Positions 9,333-18,347 of a stretch of 64,000 nt of DNA are shown one piece after another (positions within the stretch are counted from its first letter, which is position 1; the number at the start of each line of letters is the position of its first letter). Location of the stretch: contig NZ_JABFCN010000002.1 in NCBI RefSeq assembly GCF_013087515.1, forward strand, positions 62,001-126,000, written 5' to 3'. This stretch comes from Rhizobium sophorae (GTDB taxonomy: Bacteria; Pseudomonadota; Alphaproteobacteria; Rhizobiales; Rhizobiaceae). The notes beneath the pieces were generated by a model. That model was not told the DNA's origin. It saw only the letters and a program-made list of their open reading frames with translations, and did not search any database. A program made the position numbers and the translations under genes.

Positions 9333-9706
9333 ATGGGTAAGAAGCTCAACAAGGTCTACGACGCACTCTTGAATGGGGCGGCTGACGGGCTCGTAGGCGA
9401 AGAGCTCTACGCTCGCGTCACCAAATGTCCAAAGACATCGAGCAAACGCGTCGTGAAAGCCTCGTTGTTCTTTCGGACCCGGACGTGAAGGATAGGGCCG
9501 GTCTCGAAGCCATCTACGCCCTTGCAATCACGTATCGTTTGTCCGCTCTCGGCGTCGAGGAGGATGCCCATGAAGTCGATGACGACGACGGCTCAGCGCC
9601 GTCCATCTCCCAGGAGCTGAAAAACAGACTTGAATCTACCGTTTCAGCGATCCCATCGAAAAATGAGGACGCGGCAATGGCTGAGATCGCCAAGAGCGTC
9701 CACTAA
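9333..9706 (+). pseudogene. Small rhizobial hypothetical gene split by a frameshift
   Basis: The first frame starts at ATG 9333, eight bases after GGAG, and encodes MGKKLNKVYDALLNGAADG...TSSKRVVKASL before running into a stop at 9486-9488. A second frame, open from an ATG at 9425 to 9706, continues with VLSDPDVKDRAGLEAIYALA and an acidic tail. Read together across a one-base shift near 9463-9475 they give one smooth protein of roughly 120 residues, so a one-base deletion (or sequencing error) is the simplest reading. Two overlapping genes are possible but less likely. Function unknown. Confidence 0.5.
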
Positions 9707-9732
9707 GAGGATCGTTGGCGGCGGATGTGTCG

Positions 9733-9918
9733 TCAGTTTTTGTCGCGCGTGTCCATGGCGATGTCATGGAGCTCCTGCGTATCCTCTGGATTGTATTCGG
9801 CTGACAAAATGACGCTCAGAAACGCCGCTCGTGCGATCTCCTTTTTCGTCGCGTCGGGATGCCGCGCCTTCGCGGCGTCAATTAGCGCTTTCGGTTCATG
9901 CCAGTCGCTCGCCGCCAG
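9733..9918 (-). pseudogene. Small coding-like fragment without a start codon
   Basis: The minus strand is open for about 61 residues with a protein-like composition (it contains ALIDAAKARHPDATKKEIA and ILSAEYNPEDTQELHDIA) and ends at a stop at 9733-9735. A stop codon lies directly before its first codon and no start is present, so it appears to be the 3' part of a small gene interrupted by a shift or stop just upstream. An ATG in another frame lies about 20 bases before the break. I do not recognise the family. Confidence 0.35.
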
Positions 9919-10051
9919 CTAGTGCTCCACGCATTCCTTTGGGGGGTAAAGTGGATTGCTTGCCCCGGCGGTTAGGTTGTACCTTCATTCCGCGTCTTAA
10001 GACCTCGGCCCGATGGGTGAGTTCCGTGTCAGCCCGGGGCATTCGGTTTTG

Positions 10052-12240
10052 TCACTTCGCAGGCCGGTCCAGGACGTCTCGTACCTTTGCTGCGAGTTCT
10101 TCAAACGAAAACGGCTTCGTCAGCAATTGGACGCCTTTGTCAAGACGACCGTGGTGGACGATAGCGTTCCGCGAATAGCCGGTCGTGAAGAGCGCCTTGA
10201 TGCCGGGTTGCACTTCTCTCGACTGCTTGACGATGTCGGCACCCGTCATGCCTCCAGGCAACACTACGTCGGTGAAGATAAGATCGATCCGCCGGTGCTC
10301 CTTGAGAATCTCCATTGCTGCCAGACCGTTGAACGCCTCGAGAACCTGGTAGCCCAATTCGCGCAGAGACTCGACGGAATATGCCCTTACGTCTGGATCA
10401 TCTTCCACCACGAGGATTGTCTCGCCCGTCGCAGCCTCAGGAATAGGCATGTCGTCGAGTAGATCGTCCTCCACCGCGTCCGAGATGAGTCGCGGCAGGT
10501 AGATTTTTACTGTCGTGCCTTCACCCGGTTCAGAGTAGAGCTTGACGTGGCCTTTTGACTGTTTGACGAAACCATAGACCTGGCTGAGACCGAGGCCGGT
10601 TCCCTTGCCCTGCGCTTTTGTCGTAAAGAACGGTTCAAAGACTCGCGACAGCGTTTCTGCGTTCATGCCGCTCCCAGTATCTGATACGCTTATCACGGCA
10701 TATTGCCCGGGAATAACCTCTGCATGAAGTGCGGCATAGGCATCGTCTAAATGAGCATTAAAGGTTTCAATCGTGAGTTTTCCGCCCTCCGGCATGGCAT
10801 CACGTGCATTGATTGCGAGGTTGAGAAGTGCGCTTTCGAGCTCGTTCGGATCGGCTTCCGTTTTCCAGAGACCACCGGCCAGGACGATCTCTACGTCGAT
10901 GATCTCGCCCAGCGTTCGATGCAGCAGTTCCGACATGCCGCGAACAAGCGCGTTCGAGTCCACTGGTTTGGGGTCAAGCGGTTGCCTGCGCGCGAACGCC
11001 AGCAGGCGCTGCGTAAGCGCGGCTGCCCGGCGTGCTCCAGTCATCGCCTGCGCGGTCGCGCGCCGAAGTCTGCCCATTTCGGGCGGCAAATTACGCGATA
11101 GGGTATCGAGGTTACCGACGATAACCTGAAGCAGATTATTGAAGTCGTGGGCGACGCCGCCCGTCAGCTGGCCGACCGCTTCCATCTTCTGCGCTTGCCT
11201 TAAGGCTTCAGCGCTCTGCTGCAACTCATCGGTCTTATGTTGAACCAGAACTTCGAGATTGGCATTCAATTCCTTGAGTGCATCCTCGGCGCGTTGGCGC
11301 TCTCTGAGTTCGCGTTCCGCTGCCTCGAAGAGCCGTGCATTGTCTATGGCGATCGCCGCTTCGCCGGCAAGCCCCTCCAATGCCTGCTCGGATCGGTCTG
11401 TGAATACCCTTGTGCGTTCATGCCCGAAAAATAACCCGCCAATGACGTCGCCATTACGGGAGATGACGGGCACCGCGAGATAGCTGCGTACGGGAAGGTG
11501 ACCGTCCGGCATACCATGTCGGGGGGAATTGTTCCCGTAACGGGCATCCTGGGTGATATCATCCGAGCGAACGATCCCCTGCCCGCCGAACGTTGGGGCA
11601 AATACAGCGGTGTTCCTAGGCATGGGAAACTTTGAAAAATGTTCCCTTGCCACCCCCGACAGGCTGTAGAGCATATAACTTTCGCCGGCGGCATTCGTGA
11701 CGTTGTAGAAAAATGCGCCGAACTGGGCCCCGGTCAGCTGACGCCAGCGTCCGTGACCACCTGGACGAGTTTCTCCAGGTCGTTTTCGCGGGCGAGAGCG
11801 GCGGCCGCGCGGTTCAGGATCGTAAGCGCCCGCGTTTGCTCCATGAGCCTGAGTTCCACTGTGCGTTGCTCGGTTCGATCCCGCAAGATCTTCACAAATC
11901 CAGTCAGGTTGCCTGGCCCGTCGTAAAGTGGAGTCGTCTCACCCACCGCCCAGATGCGGGTGCCGTCCTTTCGCAGACGCCACCCCTCGCCGCCGCCGCG
12001 ACCGTGCGAGCGCGCATTGGCAATCTCTGCCTCGAAGAGGGTCGAACCACCCTCTTCCGACGGAAACACACTGGCCAAGGTCTGACCAACCATTTCTTCC
12101 TCGGCCCATCCCAGGAGATTGCGGGCGCCGGCGCTCCACCCCGTAACGCTTCCCTCCGTGTCCATGGTTATTATGCCGGTATCGACGGCGCTGTCGAGGA
12201 TCTGCCGGAGAGGGTCGGACGGTTCGAAACGGTTGATCAT
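10052..12240 (-). pseudogene. Hybrid histidine kinase (PAS-GAF-HisKA-HATPase-REC), frameshifted
   Basis: Two minus-strand frames form one gene. The first (from ATG 12240) has a PAS domain (DSAVDTGIITMDTEGSV...) and stops at 11734 after VTDAGVS. The second, reaching 10052, continues a GAF domain, then HisKA (GGVAHDFNNLLQ with the phosphorylated His), an HATPase domain (NLAINARDAM, GTGLGLSQVYG) and a receiver domain (VVEDDPDVR, DLIFTDVVLPGG, TKPF). Adding one base near 11740 restores VELTGAQFGAFFYN and joins the frames. The product would be about 730 residues, cytosolic, sensing through PAS/GAF. As given, it is broken, unless this is a sequence error. Confidence 0.85.
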
Positions 12241-12499
12241 CGTCGAGCATTCTGTGGGGAGGATCGGGCAAGGAGACGGGATCAGCAACGGCTGATCGAC
12301 CTACGTTTTGTGCGGATATAGTTCAGGTAAAAGCATCGCCGTCGTAAAACCTAAGTTCCGCCGCGAGATCTAACATGCGGAGCGGACAATGCAAAGATCG
12401 AAGCAGCCGTTGTCCGTATGGCGTTCAACGGCCATCCGGGACCGGCCTCATTTCTATCTCATGCATTTTGGGTTCAGAACAAGATCAGTCCGAAATCGT
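12241..12499. other. Upstream region of the kinase gene, nothing recognised
   Basis: About 260 bases between the kinase start and the first transposase remnant. It should hold the kinase promoter, but I see no clear promoter pair, no coding frame and no repeat. Confidence 0.35.
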
Positions 12500-12549
12500 A
12501 CGCTAAGGCCGAACGAAGCGGGAACTATGCCGTAGATCGGATGCACAAC

Positions 12550-13256
12550 ATCCGATCTCTGTGTTCTTGCCATCCAGCTATGTCTGATGCGATACCCAGG
12601 TCGAGTGCTGGGAGCAGAAGAAACTCTGCCTCGCGCCATGCTGAAGTATGTTGCTGATCGGATCGGCGCCGCTCCAGACGAATTTGCCCTCTATGCACGC
12701 CGTGAAGAAACCCGTCGGGATCATATGGCGCGGCTAATGGTGTATCTGGATACGAGAAGCGCGACGCTGCAAGATCGCCGCGCCGCGCTATTGGCGGCAA
12801 TTCAAGCGGCGACCATGTCCGACGACGGTGAAGTTCGATTGTCGCACGTGTTTCGCGAACGCGGTGCTCTTTTGCCGGCGATCGATACGATCGAACGCAT
12901 TGGCCTTGCCGGCCGTGCCATAGCCCGGCGCCGGGCAGAAAGAACCCTGATTGAAGACATCCCACTCGATAGGCTTCAATCACTGGATAGGCTGTTAGAG
13001 CTTGACCCGTCGATCGGCCAGACGCGCTTTCATTGGCTGCGCTCGGCGCCAGAAGCGCCGGCTGCGTCGAACCTCGTCCGGCTGACCGAGCGGATAGCCT
13101 TTCTGCGCAGGCTGGAGATCGATCGGAACTGCAGGCGCGCGTATCATCCGGACGGTGGGACCAGATGATCCGGGAGGGCAACGCAACGCCGGCCTGGCTT
13201 GCCAACGACTTCAACGCCAGCCGTCGCCACGTTCTGATCGTGGCTCAAGTCATCAG
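12550..13256 (+). pseudogene. Tn3-family transposase, N-terminal fragment
   Basis: The plus strand encodes the N-terminal domain of a Tn3-type TnpA (AIQLCLMRYPG, then FALYARREETRRDH, LPAIDTIERIGLAGRAIARRR). The frame is lost near 13125; after a one-base shift it resumes with RWDQMIREGNATPAWLANDF and NASRRHVLIVAQVI and then ends abruptly where IS21-type sequence begins. The whole catalytic core is missing, as are recognisable Tn3 terminal repeats. It is a dead fragment. Confidence 0.8.
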
Positions 13257-13261
13257 GACCA

Positions 13262-13531
13262 GATGCTTCGCCGCCCGGCGGTGATCGGGAGATGGTCGAT
13301 ATTCTTGCTCTCGTTCTTCATCACGACAAGCGAGTCGTCGTCCAGGCTGTGGAACTTGCCCTGGATGCGGGCGTGGCGACCAAGACGCATGTGCTGAATC
13401 TTCTGCACCGCCTGATCGACGGCAAGACCACCGACGGTCCCGACATCGACACGCCACATGAACCCAAGGCAAACGAAGAGCGCTATGATGGCCTGCGCGT
13501 CCGGATAGCAGGAGGCCGCAATGCGTCATGA
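13262..13531 (+). pseudogene. IS21-family IstA, C-terminal fragment
   Basis: The frame reads GGDREMVDILALVLHHDKR, then AVELALDAGVATKTHVLNLL and HRLIDGK, as in the end of IS21-type IstA transposases. The integrase core is absent; upstream sequence belongs to the Tn3 remnant. It overlaps the start of istB by about ten bases, as in intact IS21 elements. Confidence 0.75.
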
Positions 13532-13923
13532 TCTTGCCAGCGCCGCCGTCGTCATCATGCTGCGTAGCCTGAAGATGTATGGCATGGCCCAAGCGGTCAC
13601 GGACCTGATCGAGCAAGGTGCTCCAACCTTTGATGCGGTCGTACCCATCCTATCCCAACGGCTGAAAGCCGAGATGGCCGAGCGCGAGGTTCGCTCGATC
13701 GCCTACCACATGAAGGCGGCTCGCTTCCCGGCCTACAAGGACATCTCCGGCTACGACTTCCCCGCCAGCGAAATCAACGAAGCGACGGTGCGCCAATTAC
13801 ACCGGTGCGAGTTCATGGACGGAGCGCAGAATATCGTGCTCGTCGGTGGGCCGGGAACAGGAAAGACACATGTCGCGACAGCCCTCGGCATCCAGGCCAT
13901 CGAGCATCACCGCCGAAAAGTCC
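13521..13923 (+). pseudogene. IS21-family IstB ATPase, N-terminal fragment
   Basis: IstB is the AAA+ helper of IS21 transposition. The N-terminal 134 residues are recognisable: LRSLKMYGMAQAV, YHMKAARFPAYKDISGYDF and the Walker A motif GGPGTGKTH. After AIEHHRRKVR the family sequence stops and the frame runs into the antisense of an unrelated gene, giving a chimeric open frame to 14312. The element is therefore truncated at about 13923. Confidence 0.8.
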
Positions 13924-13924
13924 G

Positions 13925-14320
13925 CTGCCGCAACACCTCGCGCCATTCATCGAGCCGCTCGTCCAACACTGCAGACACGCCCGCGGCGAAGCTGTGGCCG
14001 CGGAGCGAGCGGAGTCCGTCAGGAGAGAGCGCCCAGCCTAGCGGCTGGGCGGCGATGCGCCGGCGGGTTTTCAGCACGTCGCGGGCAATGGTGAGTTCGT
14101 GGGTGGGGGTGCGAATATCCTTGGTGGCGTCGTGGAGGACGAGGTCTTCGAGATGGACGAGTTCGCCATCGATCCACAGCGAAGCGCAGGCGTCGGCAAA
14201 ATGCGATCGTTCGGTCCATCCGCTTCCGACCGGCGAACGGGCCATACGCTCGTCAAGACCCGCCAGCACGATGGCAGCCTCCGAAATGGCCGCGAGAGCG
14301 CAAGATGCATAGTTTGGCGG
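13925..14320 (-). pseudogene. Fragment resembling a rhizobial DUF1612/HTH protein
   Basis: The minus strand encodes about 130 residues (LAGLDERMARSPVGSGWTER, ACASLWIDGELVHLEDLVLH, RTPTHELTIARDVLKTRRRI) that I recall from rhizobial plasmid proteins with a DUF1612 domain and a C-terminal helix-turn-helix. The N-terminus is missing and the C-terminus is cut by the IS21 remnant. The family name is from memory and should be checked. Confidence 0.45.
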
Positions 14321-14520
14321 ATCTTAACGCCTTGAAATCATGGTAAACACGCCATTAACCAGAAGCGATATGCATGCTAACTTCCGTCATCGCTCGGGAT
14401 TTTCTGCGACGTTCTAACCATCGATAAGTAGCGCTTATCGGAAGTGAGGTGTACAGATGGATTGTACGCGCGGCTTTGCGGTGCTATCGTGCAGCTCGAG
14501 AGGCAAAATCGGAACGCACG

Positions 14521-14811
14521 ATGCCCCAGACCACCTACAAGATCAGCGAAGCGCGGAAAAATTTCGCCGAGGTGCTCGAGCGCGCCAACCAGGGCGAAGA
14601 AATCATCATCATGCGGGGCAGTGAGATCTATGCCCGCATCGGCCCGGCCGATGGCGGCAAGCGCCCCTTCGGCTTGCTGCGCCAGCGCGGCCTGCCCGAC
14701 GGCCTGTTCGACGAGGTCGATGCTGAGCAGGCAGCAATCGACGCCGGCGACTGGAACGATGATGTCGGCGTCTGGCAGGGTGGTCCAGCCGACCGCGAGC
14801 CCAAGGCATGA
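14521..14811 (+). CDS. Type II antitoxin, Phd/YefM-like
   Basis: A 96-residue protein with a Phd/YefM-like N-terminal fold (TYKISEARKNFAEVLERANQ, then GEEIIIMRGSEIYARIGP), the DNA-binding part of many antitoxins. The C-terminal half, rich in Asp/Glu, would wrap the toxin. It overlaps the PIN toxin start by four bases (ATGA), which ties their translation. A small inverted repeat (CGATAAG/CTTATCG, 14422-14440) about 80 bases upstream might be an operator. It begins a four-gene run ending with a recombinase. Confidence 0.85.
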   Translation: MPQTTYKISEARKNFAEVLERANQGEEIIIMRGSEIYARIGPADGGKRPFGLLRQRGLPDGLFDEVDAEQAAIDAGDWNDDVGVWQGGPADREPKA

Positions 14812-15185
14812 AGATTCTGCTCGACAGCCACGCTGTCTACTGGTGGACAACCGGTAGCGACCGGCTTTCGGCGACGGCCCGGTCGCTGATCGAGGACAAG
14901 GCCAACAGCGTCCTCGTCAGCGCCGTCTCCTTCTTCGAACTCGACAACAAGATGCGCCTGAAGAAGCTCGACTTGAAGCCGCAGGAACTGCGCGCTGCCG
15001 TTTCTGACAGTGGCCTACAGACACTTGCCATCACCGATCTGCACTCCGAACTGGCGGCAAGCTTCGATTGGGATCACCGCGATCCATGGGACCGCATTCT
15101 CGCCGCCCAGACGCGGCTGGAACATTGCGCCTTCGTGTCGCTCGACATCGCCTTCGATGCTGTGCTGCACGAACGGGTCTGGTAG
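14808..15185 (+). CDS. PIN-domain ribonuclease toxin (VapC-like)
   Basis: A 125-residue PIN-domain protein, the toxin of the pair. The acidic metal-binding residues expected for the nuclease are present: Asp6 (LLDSHA), Glu44 (FFELDNK), Asp92/Asp95 (RDPWDRILAAQ) and Asp113 (SLDIAFD). PIN toxins cleave RNA, usually tRNA or rRNA; the target here is unknown. It overlaps the antitoxin by four bases and is followed after 14 bases by a second antitoxin-like gene. Confidence 0.88.
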   Translation: MKILLDSHAVYWWTTGSDRLSATARSLIEDKANSVLVSAVSFFELDNKMRLKKLDLKPQELRAAVSDSGLQTLAITDLHSELAASFDWDHRDPWDRILAAQTRLEHCAFVSLDIAFDAVLHERVW

Positions 15186-15199
15186 GGAGATCGCCAGTG

Positions 15200-15529
15200 A
15201 TGATGATATTCGCCGATGTCCAGGAAGCCGCGGAACGCTTGGAGGAGCTCATCGAATTGGCCCGTCAGGACGAGGTCTATGTGTGCCGGGACGGACGACC
15301 TGTTGCAACGCTCACCGCGTTTTCTTCGAGCGCTTTTCTCGGATCCGACCAGCCTACGGAGAGCCTTGGCGACGGGGTACCTGCCGCTTCAGCCAGCAGG
15401 ATCGCCGAGGCCGGAAAGGCTTCTTCGCTCGATGATGTCTGGGCTATTGCTGCGACAGGCAAGCCAAAAGGCGTGGATCTGACGTCCGCGCACGATGATT
15501 TCTACGACGCAGACGGCGCGCCGCGATGA
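15200..15529 (+). CDS. Second antitoxin-like protein (Phd/VapB type)
   Basis: A 109-residue protein whose N-terminus (VQEAAERLEELIELARQDE, YVCRDGRPVATLTAF) matches the antitoxin pattern of a short helix, strand and GRPVA turn. Its C-terminus (DLTSAHDDFYD) is acidic, like the toxin-binding tail of VapB-type proteins. No toxin of its own follows; instead it overlaps the tyrosine recombinase start by four bases. It could be an orphan antitoxin or a regulator of the recombinase. The start at 15200 has AGGGA about 11 bases upstream. Confidence 0.6.
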   Translation: MMIFADVQEAAERLEELIELARQDEVYVCRDGRPVATLTAFSSSAFLGSDQPTESLGDGVPAASASRIAEAGKASSLDDVWAIAATGKPKGVDLTSAHDDFYDADGAPR

Positions 15530-16668
15530 GTGTCACGCTCTCGGCATCCGTCACCAGCCGCGCTGAGGCCCTGGACACCATCGCAGCCGTGCTGCCGATC
15601 GACCGCCGCGACAAGCTCGCCGAGCTGTTGACCGACCAGGACGTCGAGACGCTGCGGCATCTCGTCAATGCCGGTATGGGCGACAACACGCTGCGGGCAC
15701 TGACCTCCGACCTCGCCTATCTCGAAGCCTGGTCGCTTGCGGTGACGGGTAGCGCCCTGCCCTGGCCAGCGCCGGAGGCTCTGTTGCTTAAATTTGTCGC
15801 CCACCATCTGTGGGATCCGCAGCAGCGCGAAAACGACCCCGAGCATGGCATGCCGGCCGATGTCGAAGACGTCATGCGCAATGGCGGCTTCCTGAGGTCT
15901 CTGGGGCCGCACGCACCCGACACGGTGCGTCGGCGCCTCGCCAACTGGTCGACGCTAACCAAATGGCGCGGCCTAGACGGCGCCTTCGCCTCCCCCGCCC
16001 TAAAGTCTGCGATCCGGCTGGCGGTTCGCGCCGTGCCGCGGCCACGCCGCCGCAAAAGCGCCAAGGCGGTCACCGGCGACGTGCTGGCCCGGCTGCTCGC
16101 GACCTGCAGGAGTGACAGTTTGCGCGACATTCGGGATCGGGCGATCCTGATGGTCGCCTTCGCCTCCGGCGGTCGTCGTCGCAGCGAAGTCGCGGGTCTG
16201 CGCCGGGAGCAAGTGACGGTCGAAGCGCCGGTCACCGGTGAGGACGACATCCCCCTCCCCTCGCTCGCCATCCATCTTGGCCGCACCAAGAACTCTGGTG
16301 CCGGCCAGGACGAGGTCGTCTATCTGACCGGCCGGCCGGTGGACGCGCTGAACGCCTGGCTGACGGCTGCAAAAGTCGACGGCGGCAGCGTGTTTCGAGC
16401 GATCGATCGCTGGGGCAATGTATCCCGTCGGGCGCTCGACCCAAAAGCGGTCAACGATATCGTCAAGCGGCGGGTGGCAGCAGCTGGGTTGGAGCCTGGG
16501 GAGTTTTCGGCGCACGGACTGCGCTCCGGTTATCTGACCGAGGCTGCTAACCGGAGAATCCCTCTTCTTGAGGCGATGGAGCAATCCCGCCACCGCTCAG
16601 TTCAACAGGCCTCCAGCTATTATAACAATGCCGACCGGCGAAATGGGCCCGCTGCACGCCTGTTGTGA
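15526..16668 (+). CDS. Tyrosine recombinase / phage-type integrase
   Basis: A 380-residue tyrosine recombinase. The N-terminal 170 residues form a core-binding (SAM-like) region, and the catalytic half has Arg in GGRRRSEVAGL (about 219), HGLRS (His330, Arg333), His356 (SRHRSV) and Tyr365 or 366 (SSYYNN). All expected catalytic residues are present. Its place next to repC, and the lack of other phage genes, suggest a role in plasmid multimer resolution, but integration of a lost element is possible. Translation is likely coupled to the antitoxin-like gene upstream through a four-base overlap. Confidence 0.88.
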   Translation: MSVTLSASVTSRAEALDTIAAVLPIDRRDKLAELLTDQDVETLRHLVNAGMGDNTLRALTSDLAYLEAWSLAVTGSALPWPAPEALLLKFVAHHLWDPQQRENDPEHGMPADVEDVMRNGGFLRSLGPHAPDTVRRRLANWSTLTKWRGLDGAFASPALKSAIRLAVRAVPRPRRRKSAKAVTGDVLARLLATCRSDSLRDIRDRAILMVAFASGGRRRSEVAGLRREQVTVEAPVTGEDDIPLPSLAIHLGRTKNSGAGQDEVVYLTGRPVDALNAWLTAAKVDGGSVFRAIDRWGNVSRRALDPKAVNDIVKRRVAAAGLEPGEFSAHGLRSGYLTEAANRRIPLLEAMEQSRHRSVQQASSYYNNADRRNGPAARLL

Positions 16669-16840
16669 AGCCTGCACCTCTTTGCAGCGATAGCTACCTG
16701 CGAAAGCGAAACCTCGCAACCATACGATCCGCAAAACCAAAGACCTCCTTTCGAAGGTTTTCGCGCCAGAGCTTCTGGTAGCAGCCTACAGACTTTTGCC
16801 CGAGCTTGGCTACCGGCGCCGCCCGCACGGAGCCGAAGGC

Positions 16841-18148
16841 CTATCCAACTTTCCGCCCGGCCGGCGCATTTGCCCGCAGAAGCGCCATCAGCATCGGGCC
16901 GATCGCGAATTCGCCCTTTTCGCTTCGCCGCGTCAGGCCACGAAGATAGCCACCAGCCGAATTAATGTGGCCGCCGCGCTCCAGGATGCATGCCATCACG
17001 GTCGCGGCGTTTTCCGGACCCATCACATTGGCCGCCTCTTCGTAGGCCGATGGACTGACGCCCAGCATCGATCGAACAATGACGGCTGCGGCCATCAGAT
17101 CGCGCCAGTTGCGGATTTCGCCATCTGGCCCATAGGCAAGGATCTCCGGGCAGGCCTGTAGAACTAGGCCGAGTGGGAAGGATTTCAGTCCGCCACCATC
17201 ATTGCGGACCCCCGGCCGTCGACTTTGCTCTTCCTCCTTCTGATGGAAGGGATGGGCTGCCTCACCCCTTCCCTTCTCTGCCGTCACGGCCCCTCGGTCG
17301 TTGTCTGGCTCGACTTTCGCGCCCTGCTTCGTTTCGAAGCTTGGTTCAAGTTCAGAATTAGAGTCGGGATTTGAATTCTGTATGTGACGCTCGATATAAA
17401 CGGCATTGCCGCGCTGTTTTGTTAATTTAACCTGAATTTCCAGCTGGTTAAGAATATTTGTGCGCAGGCCCGTCAATTCATCCAGCAACAGTTCAAGCTG
17501 TGCTGTCGTCGGCGATCGCGGCAGGCCTTCGATCCGGTCCCTAAATTCACTGTAGAGGCCTTGCCAATTCCCAGGGATGTCTTCTTCAACGGCCGCTTCG
17601 ATCAGTTTTGCAATGTCACGGCGGCAAAGAGTGATGCGTTCACGCAGACGCTGGACATGCAGCCGCTCAGCCATCACCGCGGCCGCGAGCTGTTCGATCT
17701 CCTCGGCACGGGCAAGCAGCGGCGCCAGCGAGAAGCCGAACGCCTCGTCGACCTCCCCTGCCCTGTCCCTGCGGACGTACCGCTTGCCGTTGGGGCTGTC
17801 CTTGCGCAGCAGAAGACCTGCATCGACGAGCGCGGCGAGATGACGCCGCACGGTTTGTTCGGCCATGCCATGCGTTCTGAGCGAAAGCTGGATATTCGAC
17901 GGGAAGACGATCAGACCGTTTCCCTGCGCCAGCTCATTCTTCGGATAAAAGCTCAAAAGAGCGTTGAGCACGGCAAGCGCCCGATCGCCGATGCCGAGCA
18001 GCGGCTTTGCTTCGCACAGCGCGCGAAACAGTCTCCACTTATCGACCGACTGATCCGGTTTGATCTCTCCGGCCATGACCTGGCTTGCGAGCATGCCAAG
18101 CGTCATCGACCGCCGCCCAAAGGGCGTCGTCACACTTCCGGTTTCCAT
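16841..18148 (-). CDS. repC: RepC replication initiator
   Basis: RepC is the initiator of repABC replicons; family studies place the origin inside its own coding sequence. The 435-residue protein begins with METGSVTTPFGRR, the usual RepC opening, has a winged-helix region (NIQLSLRTHGMAEQTVRRHL) and ends with a conserved C-terminal domain (WRDLMAAAVIVRSMLGVSP; GGYLRGLTRR). The start at 18148 follows GAGGTGG; a GTG nine bases earlier is less likely. It is the third gene of repABC, separated from repB by a region encoding the antisense RNA that represses it. Confidence 0.95.
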   Translation of the reverse strand: METGSVTTPFGRRSMTLGMLASQVMAGEIKPDQSVDKWRLFRALCEAKPLLGIGDRALAVLNALLSFYPKNELAQGNGLIVFPSNIQLSLRTHGMAEQTVRRHLAALVDAGLLLRKDSPNGKRYVRRDRAGEVDEAFGFSLAPLLARAEEIEQLAAAVMAERLHVQRLRERITLCRRDIAKLIEAAVEEDIPGNWQGLYSEFRDRIEGLPRSPTTAQLELLLDELTGLRTNILNQLEIQVKLTKQRGNAVYIERHIQNSNPDSNSELEPSFETKQGAKVEPDNDRGAVTAEKGRGEAAHPFHQKEEEQSRRPGVRNDGGGLKSFPLGLVLQACPEILAYGPDGEIRNWRDLMAAAVIVRSMLGVSPSAYEEAANVMGPENAATVMACILERGGHINSAGGYLRGLTRRSEKGEFAIGPMLMALLRANAPAGRKVG

Positions 18149-18205
18149 ACCTTCCACCTCAGCGAGGCAAAAAAAATCCGCTCACCAAAACGGCGCCAAA
18201 AACTC

Positions 18206-18234
18206 TTGACAGCGATTCTCGGAAGTGCGATTCT
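18206..18234 (+). promoter_or_regulatory. Predicted promoter of the counter-transcribed RNA
   Basis: A -35 box TTGACA at 18206-18211 is followed after 17 bases by GATTCT at 18229-18234. It points against the repC direction, as the ctRNA promoter does in repABC cassettes. The -10 box is only a fair match. Confidence 0.6.
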
Positions 18235-18240
18235 CGGAGG

Positions 18241-18293
18241 TGTTCAGGACTACGAGGAAAGCTTCCGTGACGGTGACGTTCGGGGGCTTTTTT
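18241..18293 (+). ncRNA. Counter-transcribed antisense RNA (ctRNA, incA) of repABC
   Basis: Between repB and repC, on the strand opposite to them, a predicted transcript of about 53 bases runs from the promoter above to a terminator. The terminator is a stem of AAGCTTCCG (18259-18267) with CGGGGGCTT (18281-18289), with two G-T pairs, followed by a T run. Size, place and strand match the small antisense RNAs that block RepC synthesis and set incompatibility. Ends are inferred to within a few bases. Confidence 0.7.
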
Positions 18294-18317
18294 CTTTTGC
18301 GCGTTAACTCCTATCCG

Positions 18318-18333
18318 AATTGTCAGCTGACAA
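18318..18333. promoter_or_regulatory. parS-like palindrome between repB and repC
   Basis: The perfect 14-base palindrome TTGTCAGCTGACAA lies at 18320-18333, inside a match to the repABC centromere pattern GTTNNNNGCNNNNAAC. RepB is expected to bind such sites during partition. An identical core lies upstream of repA. Confidence 0.7.
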
Positions 18334-18347
18334 CCGGTCTAATTGCC

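Noticed and set aside
13521..14312. A 263-residue IstB protein
   Set aside because: Family sequence stops near 13923; the rest is antisense to another gene fragment.
16730..16765. A possible terminator between the recombinase and repC
   Set aside because: The stem (CCTT/AAGG) is too short to call.
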